Shown here: positions 7,813 through 16,951 of the stretch, piece after piece
Position numbering within the stretch: the first letter of the stretch is position 1
Layout: each line of letters opens with the position of its first letter
Origin: Ramlibacter sp.
Lineage (GTDB): Bacteria > Pseudomonadota > Gammaproteobacteria > Burkholderiales > Burkholderiaceae_C
Direction of reading: 5' to 3'
NCBI RefSeq assembly: GCF_028291745.1
Contig: NZ_JAQGNQ010000023.1
Location: forward strand, 1 to 57,034
Length of the DNA stretch: 57,034 nucleotides
Made by a program: the position numbers and the translations under genes
The notes under the pieces: model-generated
The model's input: the letters and a program-made list of their open reading frames with translations, nothing else
What the model was told of the DNA's origin: nothing
Databases searched by the model: none

Positions 7813-8891
7813 GCGCTGCGCCACTGCTTCAGGTGGAGGGACTCGTCAAGCATTTCCCGGTGCGCCGCGGCGTGTTCGGACGGGTGCAGGGCGCCGTGCG
7901 CGCGGTCGACTGCGTGGACCTGCAGATTGCCGCCGGCGAAACGCTGGGCGTGGTCGGCGAATCCGGCTGCGGCAAGTCGACGCTCGGGCGCCTGGTGCTG
8001 CGGCTGATCGAGCCGACCGGCGGCCGCATCCTCTTCGACGGACAGGACCTGAACACGCTCGACGCCGCAGGGCTGCGCGCCCAGCGCCGGGCCATGCAGA
8101 TCATCTTCCAGGATCCGTATTCCTCCCTGAACCCGCGCATGACGGTGGGCCAGACGCTCGCCGAGCCGCTGATGCTGCACGGACTGCACGCCGGCCGCCA
8201 CCGCGAGCGCGTGGCCGAGCTGCTGCACACGGTGGGCCTGGCCGGCGAGCATGCGCAGCGCTATCCGCACGAATTCTCCGGCGGCCAGCGCCAGCGCATC
8301 GGCATCGCCCGTGCGCTGGCGGTCGAGCCGAAGCTGATCGTCTGCGACGAGGCGGTGTCGGCGCTGGACGTGTCGGTCCAGGCGCAGGTCGTCAACCTGT
8401 TGCAGGACCTGCAACGCCGCTTCGGCCTCGCCTACATGTTCATCGCGCACGACCTCGCGGTCATCAAGCACATCGCGACGCGCATCGCCGTGATGTACCT
8501 CGGGCGCATCGTCGAGATCGGCGACAAGGACGAACTGTTCGCGGCTCCGCGCCACCCGTATACGCGCGCCCTGCTGGCGGCGATCCCGCTGCCCGAGCCC
8601 GGCTTGCAGCGCGAACGCACGATGCTGGCCGGCGATGTGCCGAGCCCGCTGAACCCGCCGGCGGGATGCCACTTCCATACCCGCTGCCCGCATGCGCAAC
8701 CGCTTTGCTCGCAGCGCGCGCCAGAGCTGGGAACTGTCGGCAGCCAAGCGGTGGCCTGCCACTTCTGGCGTGAGCTTCCCGTCCCGGCCCGGCTGCCTGA
8801 TGCGGCCGTCCGAACGGACGCGCGGCAACGGCTGGAGTGGCTGCAATCGGCGTTCATTCCCGTTGCCCCGGTGAATGCGGCCGGCGCGTGA
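7809..8891 (+). CDS. peptide-type ABC transporter ATP-binding protein (DppF/OppF family)
   Basis: A 360-residue ATPase, partner of the preceding DppD-like subunit; the two would form the nucleotide-binding heterodimer. Walker A is GESGCGKST, signature FSGGQRQR, Walker B LIVCDEA and switch FIAHDLA. The DppF-type C-terminal domain with [14 protein letters not shown] is present, followed by about 55 extra residues (from [10 protein letters not shown]) that the family usually lacks. The start ATG overlaps the upstream stop by four bases, as expected for translational coupling. The 50 bp to the first binding-protein gene contain no obvious terminator. Confidence 0.95.
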   Translation: MSAAPLLQVEGLVKHFPVRRGVFGRVQGAVRAVDCVDLQIAAGETLGVVGESGCGKSTLGRLVLRLIEPTGGRILFDGQDLNTLDAAGLRAQRRAMQIIFQDPYSSLNPRMTVGQTLAEPLMLHGLHAGRHRERVAELLHTVGLAGEHAQRYPHEFSGGQRQRIGIARALAVEPKLIVCDEAVSALDVSVQAQVVNLLQDLQRRFGLAYMFIAHDLAVIKHIATRIAVMYLGRIVEIGDKDELFAAPRHPYTRALLAAIPLPEPGLQRERTMLAGDVPSPLNPPAGCHFHTRCPHAQPLCSQRAPELGTVGSQAVACHFWRELPVPARLPDAAVRTDARQRLEWLQSAFIPVAPVNAAGA

Positions 8892-8941
8892 AGCACCCGG
8901 CCATTCATTCTCCCCGCTCCCTTGCCGCCCCCGCTTCGACC

Positions 8942-10456
8942 ATGAAATCAATGTCCCGATCTTTCTCGCTCGCGCTGTTGCTCGCGCTCGCCCCGCTGGC
9001 CGTCGTGTCGCAGACGCTGCGGGTCGGCATCGCCGAAGACATCGAAACGCTCGACCCCACGTTCGCGCGCACCTTCGCCGAGCGCATCGTCTTCAACGCG
9101 CTGTGCGACAAGCTGTTCGACATCGACGACAAGGTGAACATCGTGCCGCAGCTGGCCACCGGCTACGAATGGTCCGCCGACGGCAAGGCGCTGACCTTGA
9201 AGCTGCGCCAGGGCGTCACCTTTCAGGATGGCGAGAAGTTCGATGCCGCGGCGGTCAAGTTCAACCTCGATCGCCACCGCACGACGCCCGGCTCCAACCG
9301 CCGCGGCGAGCTGGCGCCGGTGGCGAGCGTCGACGTGGTCGACCCGTACACGGTCCGGCTGAACCTGTCGGCGCCGTCGTCGCCAGTGCTCGCGCAGCTG
9401 ACCGACCGCGCCGGGATGATGGTGTCGCCGAAGGCCGCGCTCGCGGCCGGCGACAAGTTCGGCTCCCGGCCGGTGTGCGCGGGGCCGTTCAAGTTCGTCG
9501 AGCGGGTCGCCCAGGACCGCGTTGTGCTGGAGCGCTACCCGCAGTACTGGAACAAGGACGCGATCCACTTCGACCGGGTGATCTACCGGCCGATCCCCGA
9601 CGCGACGGTGCGGTTGGCCAACTTGCGGTCCGGGCAGCTCGATTTCATCGAGCGCGTCGCCTCCAGCGACATGGAAAAGCTTCGGTCCGACAAGAAGCTG
9701 AAGACCTCGCACACCACCGAAATCGGCTACCAGGGCATCACGATCAACCTCGGCCGCGGCGACCAGGCCAGCAAGAACCCGCTGGGCCGCGACCCCCGCG
9801 TGCGCGAGGCCTTCGAGCTGTCGCTCGACCGGCGGGGTCTGGTCCAGGTGGTGATGGACGGCGAGGCCCAGGTCGGCAACCAGTGGGTCGCGCCCGGCAA
9901 CCCCTATTACGCGCAGAACATGCCGGTCCCCGGGCGAGACCTGGCGCGCGCCAAGGCACTGCTGAAGGAAGCCGGGGTGCCCAATCCCAGCTTCACGCTG
10001 CTGACGACGAACACGTCCGAGCAGCAGCGCCTGGCGGAGGTGGTGCAGGCCATGGCGCGCGAGGCGGGCTTCGACGTCAAGATCCAGGTGGCCGAAATGG
10101 CGACCTCGCGGCAGATGGAGGACCGGGGTGCGTACGATGCCTATGTCGAGGCGTGGAGCGGCCGCGCCGACCCGGACGGCAACCTGTTCAGCTTCTATGG
10201 CTGCAAGCAGCCGCTCAATTACGCCGGGTACTGCAGCCCCGAGACCGAGGCGCTGCTGAACCAGTCGCGCGCGGTGCGCGACACGGCCGAACGCAAGAAG
10301 GTGTACGAGCGGATCGCCGCCCGCGTGCTCAAGGATCGCGCGATCCTCTACCTGTACCACCGCAACTGGCTGTGGGCCTACGACGCCCGGCTCGCCGGCG
10401 TGCGCAACGGCCCCGACGGTCTGCTGCACGTGGCCGGCCTGAAGCTGGCGCGCTGA
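8942..10456 (+). CDS. ABC transporter substrate-binding protein, family 5, first paralogue
   Basis: A 504-residue periplasmic binding protein of the peptide/nickel-type family 5. The signal peptide is MSRSFSLALLLALAPLAVVSQ, with cleavage before or after SQ; a second ATG at 8951 gives that start and could be the true one. The mature part carries the family motifs (TLDPTFART, the PQLATGYEWSADGKALT block and LRQGVTFQDGEKFDAAAVKFN). It would capture the ligand and deliver it to the permeases encoded at 12010-13841. A closely similar paralogue follows immediately, aligned nearly end to end. Ligands of family 5 include di- and oligopeptides, glutathione, opines and nickel; the neighbouring gamma-glutamyltransferase gene makes a gamma-glutamyl peptide plausible. 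Confidence 0.93.
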   Translation: MKSMSRSFSLALLLALAPLAVVSQTLRVGIAEDIETLDPTFARTFAERIVFNALCDKLFDIDDKVNIVPQLATGYEWSADGKALTLKLRQGVTFQDGEKFDAAAVKFNLDRHRTTPGSNRRGELAPVASVDVVDPYTVRLNLSAPSSPVLAQLTDRAGMMVSPKAALAAGDKFGSRPVCAGPFKFVERVAQDRVVLERYPQYWNKDAIHFDRVIYRPIPDATVRLANLRSGQLDFIERVASSDMEKLRSDKKLKTSHTTEIGYQGITINLGRGDQASKNPLGRDPRVREAFELSLDRRGLVQVVMDGEAQVGNQWVAPGNPYYAQNMPVPGRDLARAKALLKEAGVPNPSFTLLTTNTSEQQRLAEVVQAMAREAGFDVKIQVAEMATSRQMEDRGAYDAYVEAWSGRADPDGNLFSFYGCKQPLNYAGYCSPETEALLNQSRAVRDTAERKKVYERIAARVLKDRAILYLYHRNWLWAYDARLAGVRNGPDGLLHVAGLKLAR

Positions 10457-10484
10457 CAGCCTGTATTTCCCTCTCAAGGTGCCC

Positions 10485-11993
10485 ATGACATTCAAACTGC
10501 GATCCGTCTGGCCCGTGCTGCTCGCCCTGGCGCCACTCATCGTGCAGGCGAACACCTTGCGCATCGGCCTGGCAGAAGACCTCGAAACGCTCGATCCCAC
10601 GCTGTCGCGCGGTTTCGTCGGCCGCATCGTGTTCACCGCGCTGTGCGACAAGCTGCTGGACATCGACGAGAGACTGAACATCGTGCCGCAGCTGGCCACC
10701 GGCTACGAGTGGTCGGCCGACAACAAGGTGCTGACCTTGAAGCTGCGCCAGGGCGTCACCTTCCATGACGGCGAGAAGTTCGATGCCGCCGCGGTCAAGT
10801 TCAACATCGAACGCCACAAGACCCTGCCGGGTTCCAACCGCCGCGGCGACCTGGCGCCGGTGGAAAGCGTCGAAGTGATCGACCCCTCCACGGTGCGGCT
10901 GAAGCTGTCGGCGCCGTCGTCGCCGCTGCTGTCGCAGCTGGCCGACCGCGCCGGCATGATGATCTCGCCGAAGGCCGCGCTGGCCGCGGGCGAAAAGTTC
11001 AGCGCCGCCCCGGTGTGTTCGGGCCCGTTCAAGTTCGTCGAGCGCGTCGCGCAGGACCGGATCGTCCTGGAGCGCTATGCGCAGTACTGGAACAAGGAGG
11101 CGGTGCACTTCGACAAGTTGATCTACACGCCGATTCCCGACGCCACGGTGCGCCTGGCGAACCTGAAGTCCGGCCAGCTCGACTTCGTCGAGCGCGTTGC
11201 GCCCAGCGACATGGAAAAGCTCCAGACCGACAAGCGGCTGAAGACATCGCGCATCACCGGCCTGGGCTTCGACGCCCTGACGATCAACATCGGCAAGAGC
11301 GCGTTGGCCAGGAATCCGCTGGGCCGCGACCCGCGGGTGCGCCAAGCGCTGGAACTGTCGCTCGACCGGCAAGCGCTGGTGCAGGTGGTGATGGACGGCC
11401 AGGCCACGGTCGGCAATCAATGGGTCCCGCCGGGCAACGCCTACTACGCCAGGAACATGCCGGTTCCCAAGCGGGACCTCGCGCGTGCGAAGGCGCTGCT
11501 GAAGGAAGCGGGCGTGCCCAACCCTAGCTTCACGCTGCTGACGCCGACCACGTCCGACTCGAAGCAGCTGGCGCTGGTCGTGCAGGCAATGGCGCGCGAA
11601 GCGGGCTTCGACGTCAAGATCCAGGTCACCGAGTTCGCGACTTCGCAGAAGATGGAGGACGCGGGCGAGTTCGAGGTCTATCCGCAGGCCTGGAGCGGCC
11701 GCGCCGACCCCGACGGCAATCTGTACAGCTCCAATGCCTGCAAGCAGCCGTTGAACTACGCCGGCTACTGCAGCCCCGAGACCGATGCGCTGCTGAACGA
11801 GTCCCGCGCGCTGCGCGACCCGGCCGCGCGCAAGAAGGTGTACGAGCAGATCGCCGCGCGCGTGCTCAAGGAGCGCCCGGTCATCTACCTGTTCCACCGC
11901 AACTGGCTGTGGGCCTACAGCGCCAAGCTATCCGGCGTGCGCAGCGTGCCCGACGGCCTCCTGCGCGTCACGGGCCTGACGATGGCTCCCTGA
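10485..11993 (+). CDS. ABC transporter substrate-binding protein, family 5, second paralogue
   Basis: A 502-residue family 5 binding protein with signal peptide (MTFKLRSVWPVLLALAPLIV, then QA, cleavage near residue 22). The ATG at 10485 is preceded by AAGG. It is a tandem paralogue of the previous gene, largely identical across the binding lobes (both have PQLATGYEWSAD, LPGSNRRG or TPGSNRRG, and RNPLGRDPRVR or KNPLGRDPRVR). They differ most in the stretch after residue 390 (FEVYPQAWSGRADPDGNLYS against YDAYVEAWSGRADPDGNLFS) and in the GLGFDALTINIG segment, which may change ligand preference. Both would share one membrane complex, widening its substrate range or affinity (inference). Confidence 0.93.
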   Translation: MTFKLRSVWPVLLALAPLIVQANTLRIGLAEDLETLDPTLSRGFVGRIVFTALCDKLLDIDERLNIVPQLATGYEWSADNKVLTLKLRQGVTFHDGEKFDAAAVKFNIERHKTLPGSNRRGDLAPVESVEVIDPSTVRLKLSAPSSPLLSQLADRAGMMISPKAALAAGEKFSAAPVCSGPFKFVERVAQDRIVLERYAQYWNKEAVHFDKLIYTPIPDATVRLANLKSGQLDFVERVAPSDMEKLQTDKRLKTSRITGLGFDALTINIGKSALARNPLGRDPRVRQALELSLDRQALVQVVMDGQATVGNQWVPPGNAYYARNMPVPKRDLARAKALLKEAGVPNPSFTLLTPTTSDSKQLALVVQAMAREAGFDVKIQVTEFATSQKMEDAGEFEVYPQAWSGRADPDGNLYSSNACKQPLNYAGYCSPETDALLNESRALRDPAARKKVYEQIAARVLKERPVIYLFHRNWLWAYSAKLSGVRSVPDGLLRVTGLTMAP

Positions 11994-12009
11994 ACCGGGT
12001 CGCAGCGAG

Positions 12010-12951
12010 ATGTTCGAGTTCCTCGTCAAGCGCCTGGCCACCATCCTGCCGACGCTCCTGTTCGTGTCGATGCTGATCTTCGGGCTGCAGCAACTGCTGC
12101 CCGGCGACCCGGCGAAGATCCTGGCCGGCGAAGACCAGGATCCCGCCGTCATCGCCCACTTTCGCAGCAAGCTCCATCTGGACGAACCGCTGCCCGCGCG
12201 CTATGCGATCTGGATGCGCGGCGTGGTGCAGGGGGACCTCGGCGAGTCGGTACATACCCAGGAACCGGTGCTCGTGCTGATCGCGCAGAAGCTGCCGGTG
12301 ACGGTGGAACTGGCCTTGCTGGCGATGTGCTTCGCGCTGCTGATCGGCGTGCCGGCGGGCATCGTTGCGGCGGTCGGCCGCGGCACGGGCTGGGACTTCG
12401 CGGCCAACGGCTTTGCGCTATGGGGCGTCTCGACGCCGAACTTCTGGCTCGGCATCCTGATGATCCTGCTGTTCTCGGTGCAGCTCCGCTGGCTGCCGGC
12501 GTCCGGTTACGTCAGTCCGTTCGAGGACCTGGGCGCGAACCTCGCGGCGATGGTCATGCCGGCCTTCGTCCTTGGCAACGCGATCGCGGCGGTGCTGATG
12601 CGCCACACCCGCAGCGCGATGCTGCAGGTCATGTCCACCGACTACGTGCGCACCGCACGCGCCAAGGGCCTGAGCGAGCGCACCGTGGTGCTCAGGCACG
12701 CACTGCGCAACGCGCTCACGCCGATCATCACGCTGGGGGCGCTCGAACTCGGCACGCTGCTGTCGGGCGCAGTGCTCACCGAGCAGGTGTTCACGATCCC
12801 GGGCTTCGGCAAGCTGATCGTCGACTCGGTCTTCAATCGCGACTACTCGGTCGTGCAGGGGGTGGTGCTGGTCACGGCCACCACCTACATCACGCTGAAC
12901 CTGCTGGCCGACCTGGCCTACTTCCTCGTCAACCCGCGCTTGAGGCGCTGA
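12010..12951 (+). CDS. peptide-type ABC transporter permease (DppB family)
   Basis: A 313-residue inner-membrane permease with six predicted membrane segments. It has the DppB-family start (MFEFLVKRLATILPTLLFVS), the family segment QLLPGDPAKILAG and the cytoplasmic EAA-like loop (DYVRTARAKGLSERTVVLRH, then ALRNALTPIITLG) that contacts the ATPases. It starts 16 bp after the second binding-protein gene and its stop is two bases before the DppC start. Length is normal and no damage is seen. It pairs with the next gene product to form the channel. Confidence 0.95.
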   Translation: MFEFLVKRLATILPTLLFVSMLIFGLQQLLPGDPAKILAGEDQDPAVIAHFRSKLHLDEPLPARYAIWMRGVVQGDLGESVHTQEPVLVLIAQKLPVTVELALLAMCFALLIGVPAGIVAAVGRGTGWDFAANGFALWGVSTPNFWLGILMILLFSVQLRWLPASGYVSPFEDLGANLAAMVMPAFVLGNAIAAVLMRHTRSAMLQVMSTDYVRTARAKGLSERTVVLRHALRNALTPIITLGALELGTLLSGAVLTEQVFTIPGFGKLIVDSVFNRDYSVVQGVVLVTATTYITLNLLADLAYFLVNPRLRR

Positions 12952-12953
12952 GC

Positions 12954-13841
12954 ATGTCCGCCGTTCTTCCCATCAGCCTCAGCTCCAACCCACCGCAGCG
13001 CGAGGCCGGCCCGTGGCGCCGCGCTTGGCGCCGCCTGTGCCGCCGCCGCGGCGCGCTGATCGGCCTGTCGGTGGTCCTCGCCTTCATCGCGCTGGCGGTG
13101 TGCGCGCCATGGATCGCGCCGCACGACCCGATCGCCACCAGCTGGGGCGCCATCCGCAAGGCGCCTAGCGCCGAGCACTGGTTCGGCACCGACGAGATCG
13201 GTCGCGACGTGCTGTCGCGCGTGATCTGGGGCACGCGGGCCTCGCTGCTCGCGGGCGTGCTGTCGGTGTCGATCTCGCTGCTCCTGGGCGTGCCGATCGG
13301 CCTGGCTGCGGGCTTTCTCGGCGGTTTTGCCGATGGACTGATTTCGCGCATTACCGACGCCTTCCTGGCCTGCCCGTTCCTGATCCTCGCGATCGCGCTC
13401 GCTTCCTTCCTGGGCCCGAGCCTGAGCAACGCCATGATCGCGATCGGCGTGTCGGCGACGCCGATCTTCGTGCGCCTGACGCGCGCGCAGGTTCTCACCG
13501 TCAAGGTCGAGGACTACATCGAGGCGGCGCGGGCGGTCGGCAATTCGCCGCTGCGCATCGCGCTGCGTCACGTGCTGCCCAACGTCACCCCGCCCCTGAT
13601 CGTGCAGTCGACGCTCGCCATCGCCGCCGCGGTGATTGCCGAGGCCAGCCTGTCGTTCCTCGGCCTCGGCCAGCAACCGCCGGCGCCGAGCTGGGGCAGC
13701 ATGCTCAACACCGCGAAGAACTTCATCGACAACGCGCCCTGGATGGCGATCTGGCCCGGGCTGTCGATCTTCCTGCTGGTCCTGTCGTTCAACCTCCTGG
13801 GCGACGGACTGCGCGATGCGCTCGACCCGCGCCAACGCTGA
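12954..13841 (+). CDS. peptide-type ABC transporter permease (DppC family)
   Basis: A 295-residue inner-membrane permease. Family features are the N-terminal cytoplasmic stretch followed by a first membrane helix, the HWFGTDEIGRDVLSRVIWGT motif of DppC proteins, and the EAA loop (EDYIEAARAVGNSPLRIALR, then HVLPN). The ATG at 12954 was chosen because it follows the dppB stop by two bases; the same frame is open upstream but is out-of-frame sequence inside dppB. Together with the two ATPases, DppB and one of two binding proteins it completes the importer. The gamma-glutamyltransferase gene follows 41 bp later. Confidence 0.95.
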   Translation: MSAVLPISLSSNPPQREAGPWRRAWRRLCRRRGALIGLSVVLAFIALAVCAPWIAPHDPIATSWGAIRKAPSAEHWFGTDEIGRDVLSRVIWGTRASLLAGVLSVSISLLLGVPIGLAAGFLGGFADGLISRITDAFLACPFLILAIALASFLGPSLSNAMIAIGVSATPIFVRLTRAQVLTVKVEDYIEAARAVGNSPLRIALRHVLPNVTPPLIVQSTLAIAAAVIAEASLSFLGLGQQPPAPSWGSMLNTAKNFIDNAPWMAIWPGLSIFLLVLSFNLLGDGLRDALDPRQR

Positions 13842-13882
13842 GCCCCAGGCCTTCCCATTCCCTTTCTCGACCGCTCAACGAC

Positions 13883-15490
13883 ATGAACTTCGACTGGAAC
13901 AACCCGTATCCGACGATCCGCAGCCCCGTGATGGCACGCAACGTCGTCGCGACTTCGCACGCGCTCGCGTCGCAGGCCGGGGTGCGCATGCTGCTCAAGG
14001 GCGGCAACGCCGTGGACGCGGCGATCGCCGCCGCCGCCGCGATCACCATCGTCGAGCCGGTGTCCAACGGCCTGGGCAGCGACAACTTCGCGATCCTCTG
14101 GGACGGGCAGCAGCTGCACGGCCTGAACTCGTCGGGCGTCGCGCCGGCCGCCTGGAACCCGGACTACTTCCGGCGCCGGCACGGCGGCAGGATTCCGCAG
14201 CGTGGCTGGGACAGCGTCACGACGCCGGGCGCCGTGGCCGGCTGGGTGGCGTTGTCGACGCGCTTCGGCAGGCTGCCGTTCGCGGACCTGCTGGAGCCGG
14301 CCATCGAACTCGCCGAGCGGGGCCATGGAGTCGGGCGCATCGTCGGCGACAAATGGGCACGCCAGGTTCCGTTGCTGGAGGGCCAGCCGGGTTACGCCCA
14401 AGCCTTCCTGCCGCACGGGCGGGCACCGGCGCCGGGAGAGCGCTTCGTGTTCGCCGAGGCCGGCGCCACGCTGCGCCAGATCGCGCTGACCAAGGGCGAA
14501 GCCTTCTACCGCGGCGAGATCGCCGAAAAGCTGGTGGCCCATGCCAAGGCCAACGGCGGCAGCATGGTGCTGTCGGACCTGGCGAACCACAGTCCCGAAT
14601 GGGTCGGCACGATCCAGCAGGACTTCGCCGGCCACACCGTGCACGAGATCCCGCCGAACGGTCAGGGCATCGCCGCGCTGATGGCACTGGGCATGCTGGA
14701 CAAGCTGGACCTGGCGCGCTTCCCCGTCGACAGCGTGGAGTCGCAACACCTGCAGATCGAGGCGATGAAGCTCGCCTTCGCCGACACCACCCGCTGGGTG
14801 GGCGACCCGCGCTTCATGACCGAGGTGACGGCGGCGGACCTGCTCAGCGACGGCTATCTGGCCGAACGCGCGAAGCTGATCGACATGCGCCGCGCGACCG
14901 ACTTCAAGCACGGCACGCCGCCCAGCGGCGGCACGATCTACCTCACCGCGGCCGACGAGAGCGGCATGATGATCAGCCTGATCCAGTCGAACTTCAACGG
15001 CTTCGGCAGCGGCGTGGTCGTGCCCGGCACCGGCGTCAGCCTGCAGAACCGCGGTTTCGGCTTCACGCTCCAGGCCGGGCACCCGAACCTCGTGGCCGGC
15101 GGCAAGCGGCCTTTCCACACCATCATCCCCGGCTTCCTGATGCGCGACGGCCAGCCGCAGATGAGCTTCGGCGTGATGGGTGGCAACATGCAACCGCAAG
15201 GCCACTTGCAGACGCTGGTGCGCATGCTGACGCATCGCCAGCAGCCGCAGGCCGCCTGCGACGCGCCGCGCTGGCGGGTCAGCAAGGGCCTGGGCATCGA
15301 CTTCGAATCGACGATGGCGCCGGCGCTGGTCGGCGGGCTGAAGGACCTGGGCCACCAGCAGGAGCCGACGACCGACAGCTACATGGAGTTCGGCAGCGGC
15401 CAGTTCATCTGGAAGCTGTCCGACGCTCTCGAGGACGGCTATGTCGCCGCCAGCGACTCGCGCCGCGACGGCCACGCCGCGGCTTACTGA
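13883..15490 (+). CDS. gamma-glutamyltransferase family protein (Ntn hydrolase)
   Basis: A 535-residue protein of the gamma-glutamyltransferase family, which cleaves or transfers gamma-glutamyl groups from glutathione-like compounds after splitting itself into two subunits. The predicted nucleophile is Thr351 (context GGTIYLTAADESG), the equivalent of Thr391 at the start of TTHYSVVD in the Escherichia coli enzyme. The family segments GSGVVVPGTGVSLQNR, GKRPFHTIIPGF and GVMGGNMQPQGH are present, as is the N-terminal KGGNAVDAAIAAAAA. No signal peptide is visible, so the enzyme appears cytoplasmic, unlike classical periplasmic Ggt. It lies between the peptide importer and the GAF genes, which fits intracellular processing of imported gamma-glutamyl compounds. 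Other acyl substrates, such as cephalosporin-type, are possible in this superfamily. Confidence 0.9.
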   Translation: MNFDWNNPYPTIRSPVMARNVVATSHALASQAGVRMLLKGGNAVDAAIAAAAAITIVEPVSNGLGSDNFAILWDGQQLHGLNSSGVAPAAWNPDYFRRRHGGRIPQRGWDSVTTPGAVAGWVALSTRFGRLPFADLLEPAIELAERGHGVGRIVGDKWARQVPLLEGQPGYAQAFLPHGRAPAPGERFVFAEAGATLRQIALTKGEAFYRGEIAEKLVAHAKANGGSMVLSDLANHSPEWVGTIQQDFAGHTVHEIPPNGQGIAALMALGMLDKLDLARFPVDSVESQHLQIEAMKLAFADTTRWVGDPRFMTEVTAADLLSDGYLAERAKLIDMRRATDFKHGTPPSGGTIYLTAADESGMMISLIQSNFNGFGSGVVVPGTGVSLQNRGFGFTLQAGHPNLVAGGKRPFHTIIPGFLMRDGQPQMSFGVMGGNMQPQGHLQTLVRMLTHRQQPQAACDAPRWRVSKGLGIDFESTMAPALVGGLKDLGHQQEPTTDSYMEFGSGQFIWKLSDALEDGYVAASDSRRDGHAAAY

Positions 15491-15520
15491 CATCGGTATT
15501 TATTGAACAGGAGTTTCGCC

Positions 15521-16432
15521 ATGCCAACATTCCAATCGATTGCCGAGGACCTGCTGCTCGCCACCGGCGCGAGCCGGGCGACGGTGCAACTCGCACGGCC
15601 CGAAGGCGGTCTTGCCTTTGCCGGCGAGGCGGTCGCCCACGGCGCGCGCCAGATGCGCAACGATCCCGCCGATGGCGCGCCGCTCGAAGCGGCCACGTTT
15701 GCGCAACTGGAGCGCGACAAACAGATCGTGACCCAGGACGACCTGGAACGCGCCGAGCCATCGGTGGCCCGGGCCCTGGTTGATCGCTACGGCGCCCGGG
15801 CACGCATTCTGGCCCCGCTGGTGCAAGGCGACGGGCTTGCCGGAATGATCACGCTCCACCATCTGCCGGGACCCAGGCCATGGCAGGCGCAGGACGTCGA
15901 GGCCGTGCGCAAGGCGCAGGCCAGCGCGCTCGCGCTACTGGAAGAACGCGCCGGCCGCAAGCTGGGAACGTCCATCGAGGACCTGCGCGACGCGGCCCTC
16001 CAGGCGATCCTGGACGGCCTGCGCGCGGGCCTGCGCGTCCAGCGCTGCACGCTGCGCCAGAACGTCAGTGGCGCCTATGCCTTCCCGGTGACGCACGAGT
16101 CGCGCGCCGACGGCGTGTGGAGCTTGCGCGGCGACCTCACGATCGTCCAGACCAACCAACCGGTCATCATGAAGATGCTCGCCGAGCGCGCGCAGGTGGT
16201 GCAGGACGACACCCGCAGCGCCTCCACCGAGCCCGTGTTCCACAGCATGTTGAAGCACTACGGCGACATGCGCTCGCAGATGGTCACGCCGCTGTTCCGC
16301 GAGGACAGCATGGCCGCCGCGATCTCGGTCCACAGCCTGAAGGATCTGCACCCGTGGACCCCCGAGGAAACGGCGCTGGCGCGATCCGCGAGCCGGCTGA
16401 TCGGGCTGCTGATCGGCGCAACGCTCGCCTAG
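15521..16432 (+). CDS. soluble protein made of two GAF-like domains, role unknown
   Basis: A 303-residue cytoplasmic protein with two GAF-type units (about residues 1-145 and 150-303) and no DNA-binding, kinase, cyclase or phosphodiesterase domain. Each unit ends with the same pattern, a PL strand, a short loop, an I-S/T-x-H strand and a W-containing acidic helix (ILAPLVQGDGLAGMITLHHL and MVTPLFREDSMAAAISVHSL). The second unit contains GLRVQRCTLRQN, shared with the next gene product as SRCTLR. I chose the ATG at 15521, preceded by AGGAG at 15508-15512; a TTG at 15503 is in frame. It may sense or bind a pathway metabolite, or be an enzyme: GAF folds can be catalytic, as in free methionine sulfoxide reductase. 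No function can be assigned from sequence alone. Confidence 0.8.
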   Translation: MPTFQSIAEDLLLATGASRATVQLARPEGGLAFAGEAVAHGARQMRNDPADGAPLEAATFAQLERDKQIVTQDDLERAEPSVARALVDRYGARARILAPLVQGDGLAGMITLHHLPGPRPWQAQDVEAVRKAQASALALLEERAGRKLGTSIEDLRDAALQAILDGLRAGLRVQRCTLRQNVSGAYAFPVTHESRADGVWSLRGDLTIVQTNQPVIMKMLAERAQVVQDDTRSASTEPVFHSMLKHYGDMRSQMVTPLFREDSMAAAISVHSLKDLHPWTPEETALARSASRLIGLLIGATLA

Positions 16433-16450
16433 AACCCACCAAGCAACACC

Positions 16451-16930
16451 ATGGAAAAAAAATCCTCCCAGGTCGCCGCCCTCGAGAAGAAGTTCGACGA
16501 CATTCTTGCAACCTTGCTGCACGCCAGCCATGGCAGCCGCTGCACCTTGCGCATCGATGACGCGCCGCGCGGCTGGCACGTCGACTTCATCTGCGCGGAA
16601 GCCCTGCGGCCGGGCGTGAAGTCGCTGCGCGGCGATGGCTCCATCGACCAGCGCGCCGCAGCCACGGTGCAGTGGCTGGCGGCGGAAAAGCGCAATCTCG
16701 TCCAGCCGGATCTGACCGGCAGCCCGGTGCCCCCGCCGCCGCCGGCGCTCATGAGCGCCTACGCCGCCAAGGCCCAGATGCTCGCCCCACTGCTGGCGAA
16801 GGACGGAGCCCTCAGCGGCTGGATCTCGGTCCATTACGTCGACGGCACGCACGCCTTCACGGCCGGCGAGCAGCGCGCGCTCGATCACGCCGCGTCCGAG
16901 GTGGCACGCCTGGCCGGCATCGGGTCGTAG
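16451..16930 (+). CDS. single GAF-like domain protein, related to the preceding one
   Basis: A 159-residue soluble protein that is essentially one GAF-type unit. It shares RCTLR near residue 33 and MLAPLLAKDGALSGWISVHY near residue 112 with the second half of the preceding protein, pointing to duplication. A proline run (PVPPPPPA) interrupts the middle. It begins 18 bp after the previous stop and 21 bp before the aldolase-like gene, so it is firmly embedded in the catabolic operon. The two proteins could form a hetero-oligomer with three GAF units, as a ligand-binding accessory or an enzyme (inference). Confidence 0.78.
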   Translation: MEKKSSQVAALEKKFDDILATLLHASHGSRCTLRIDDAPRGWHVDFICAEALRPGVKSLRGDGSIDQRAAATVQWLAAEKRNLVQPDLTGSPVPPPPPALMSAYAAKAQMLAPLLAKDGALSGWISVHYVDGTHAFTAGEQRALDHAASEVARLAGIGS

Positions 16931-16951
16931 CCGCAAGGACCGAGGACAGCC

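Noticed and set aside
8948..11897. Long minus-strand frames of over 500 codons opposite the binding-protein genes
   Set aside because: They mirror the codon bias of the plus-strand genes, which have signal peptides and family motifs.
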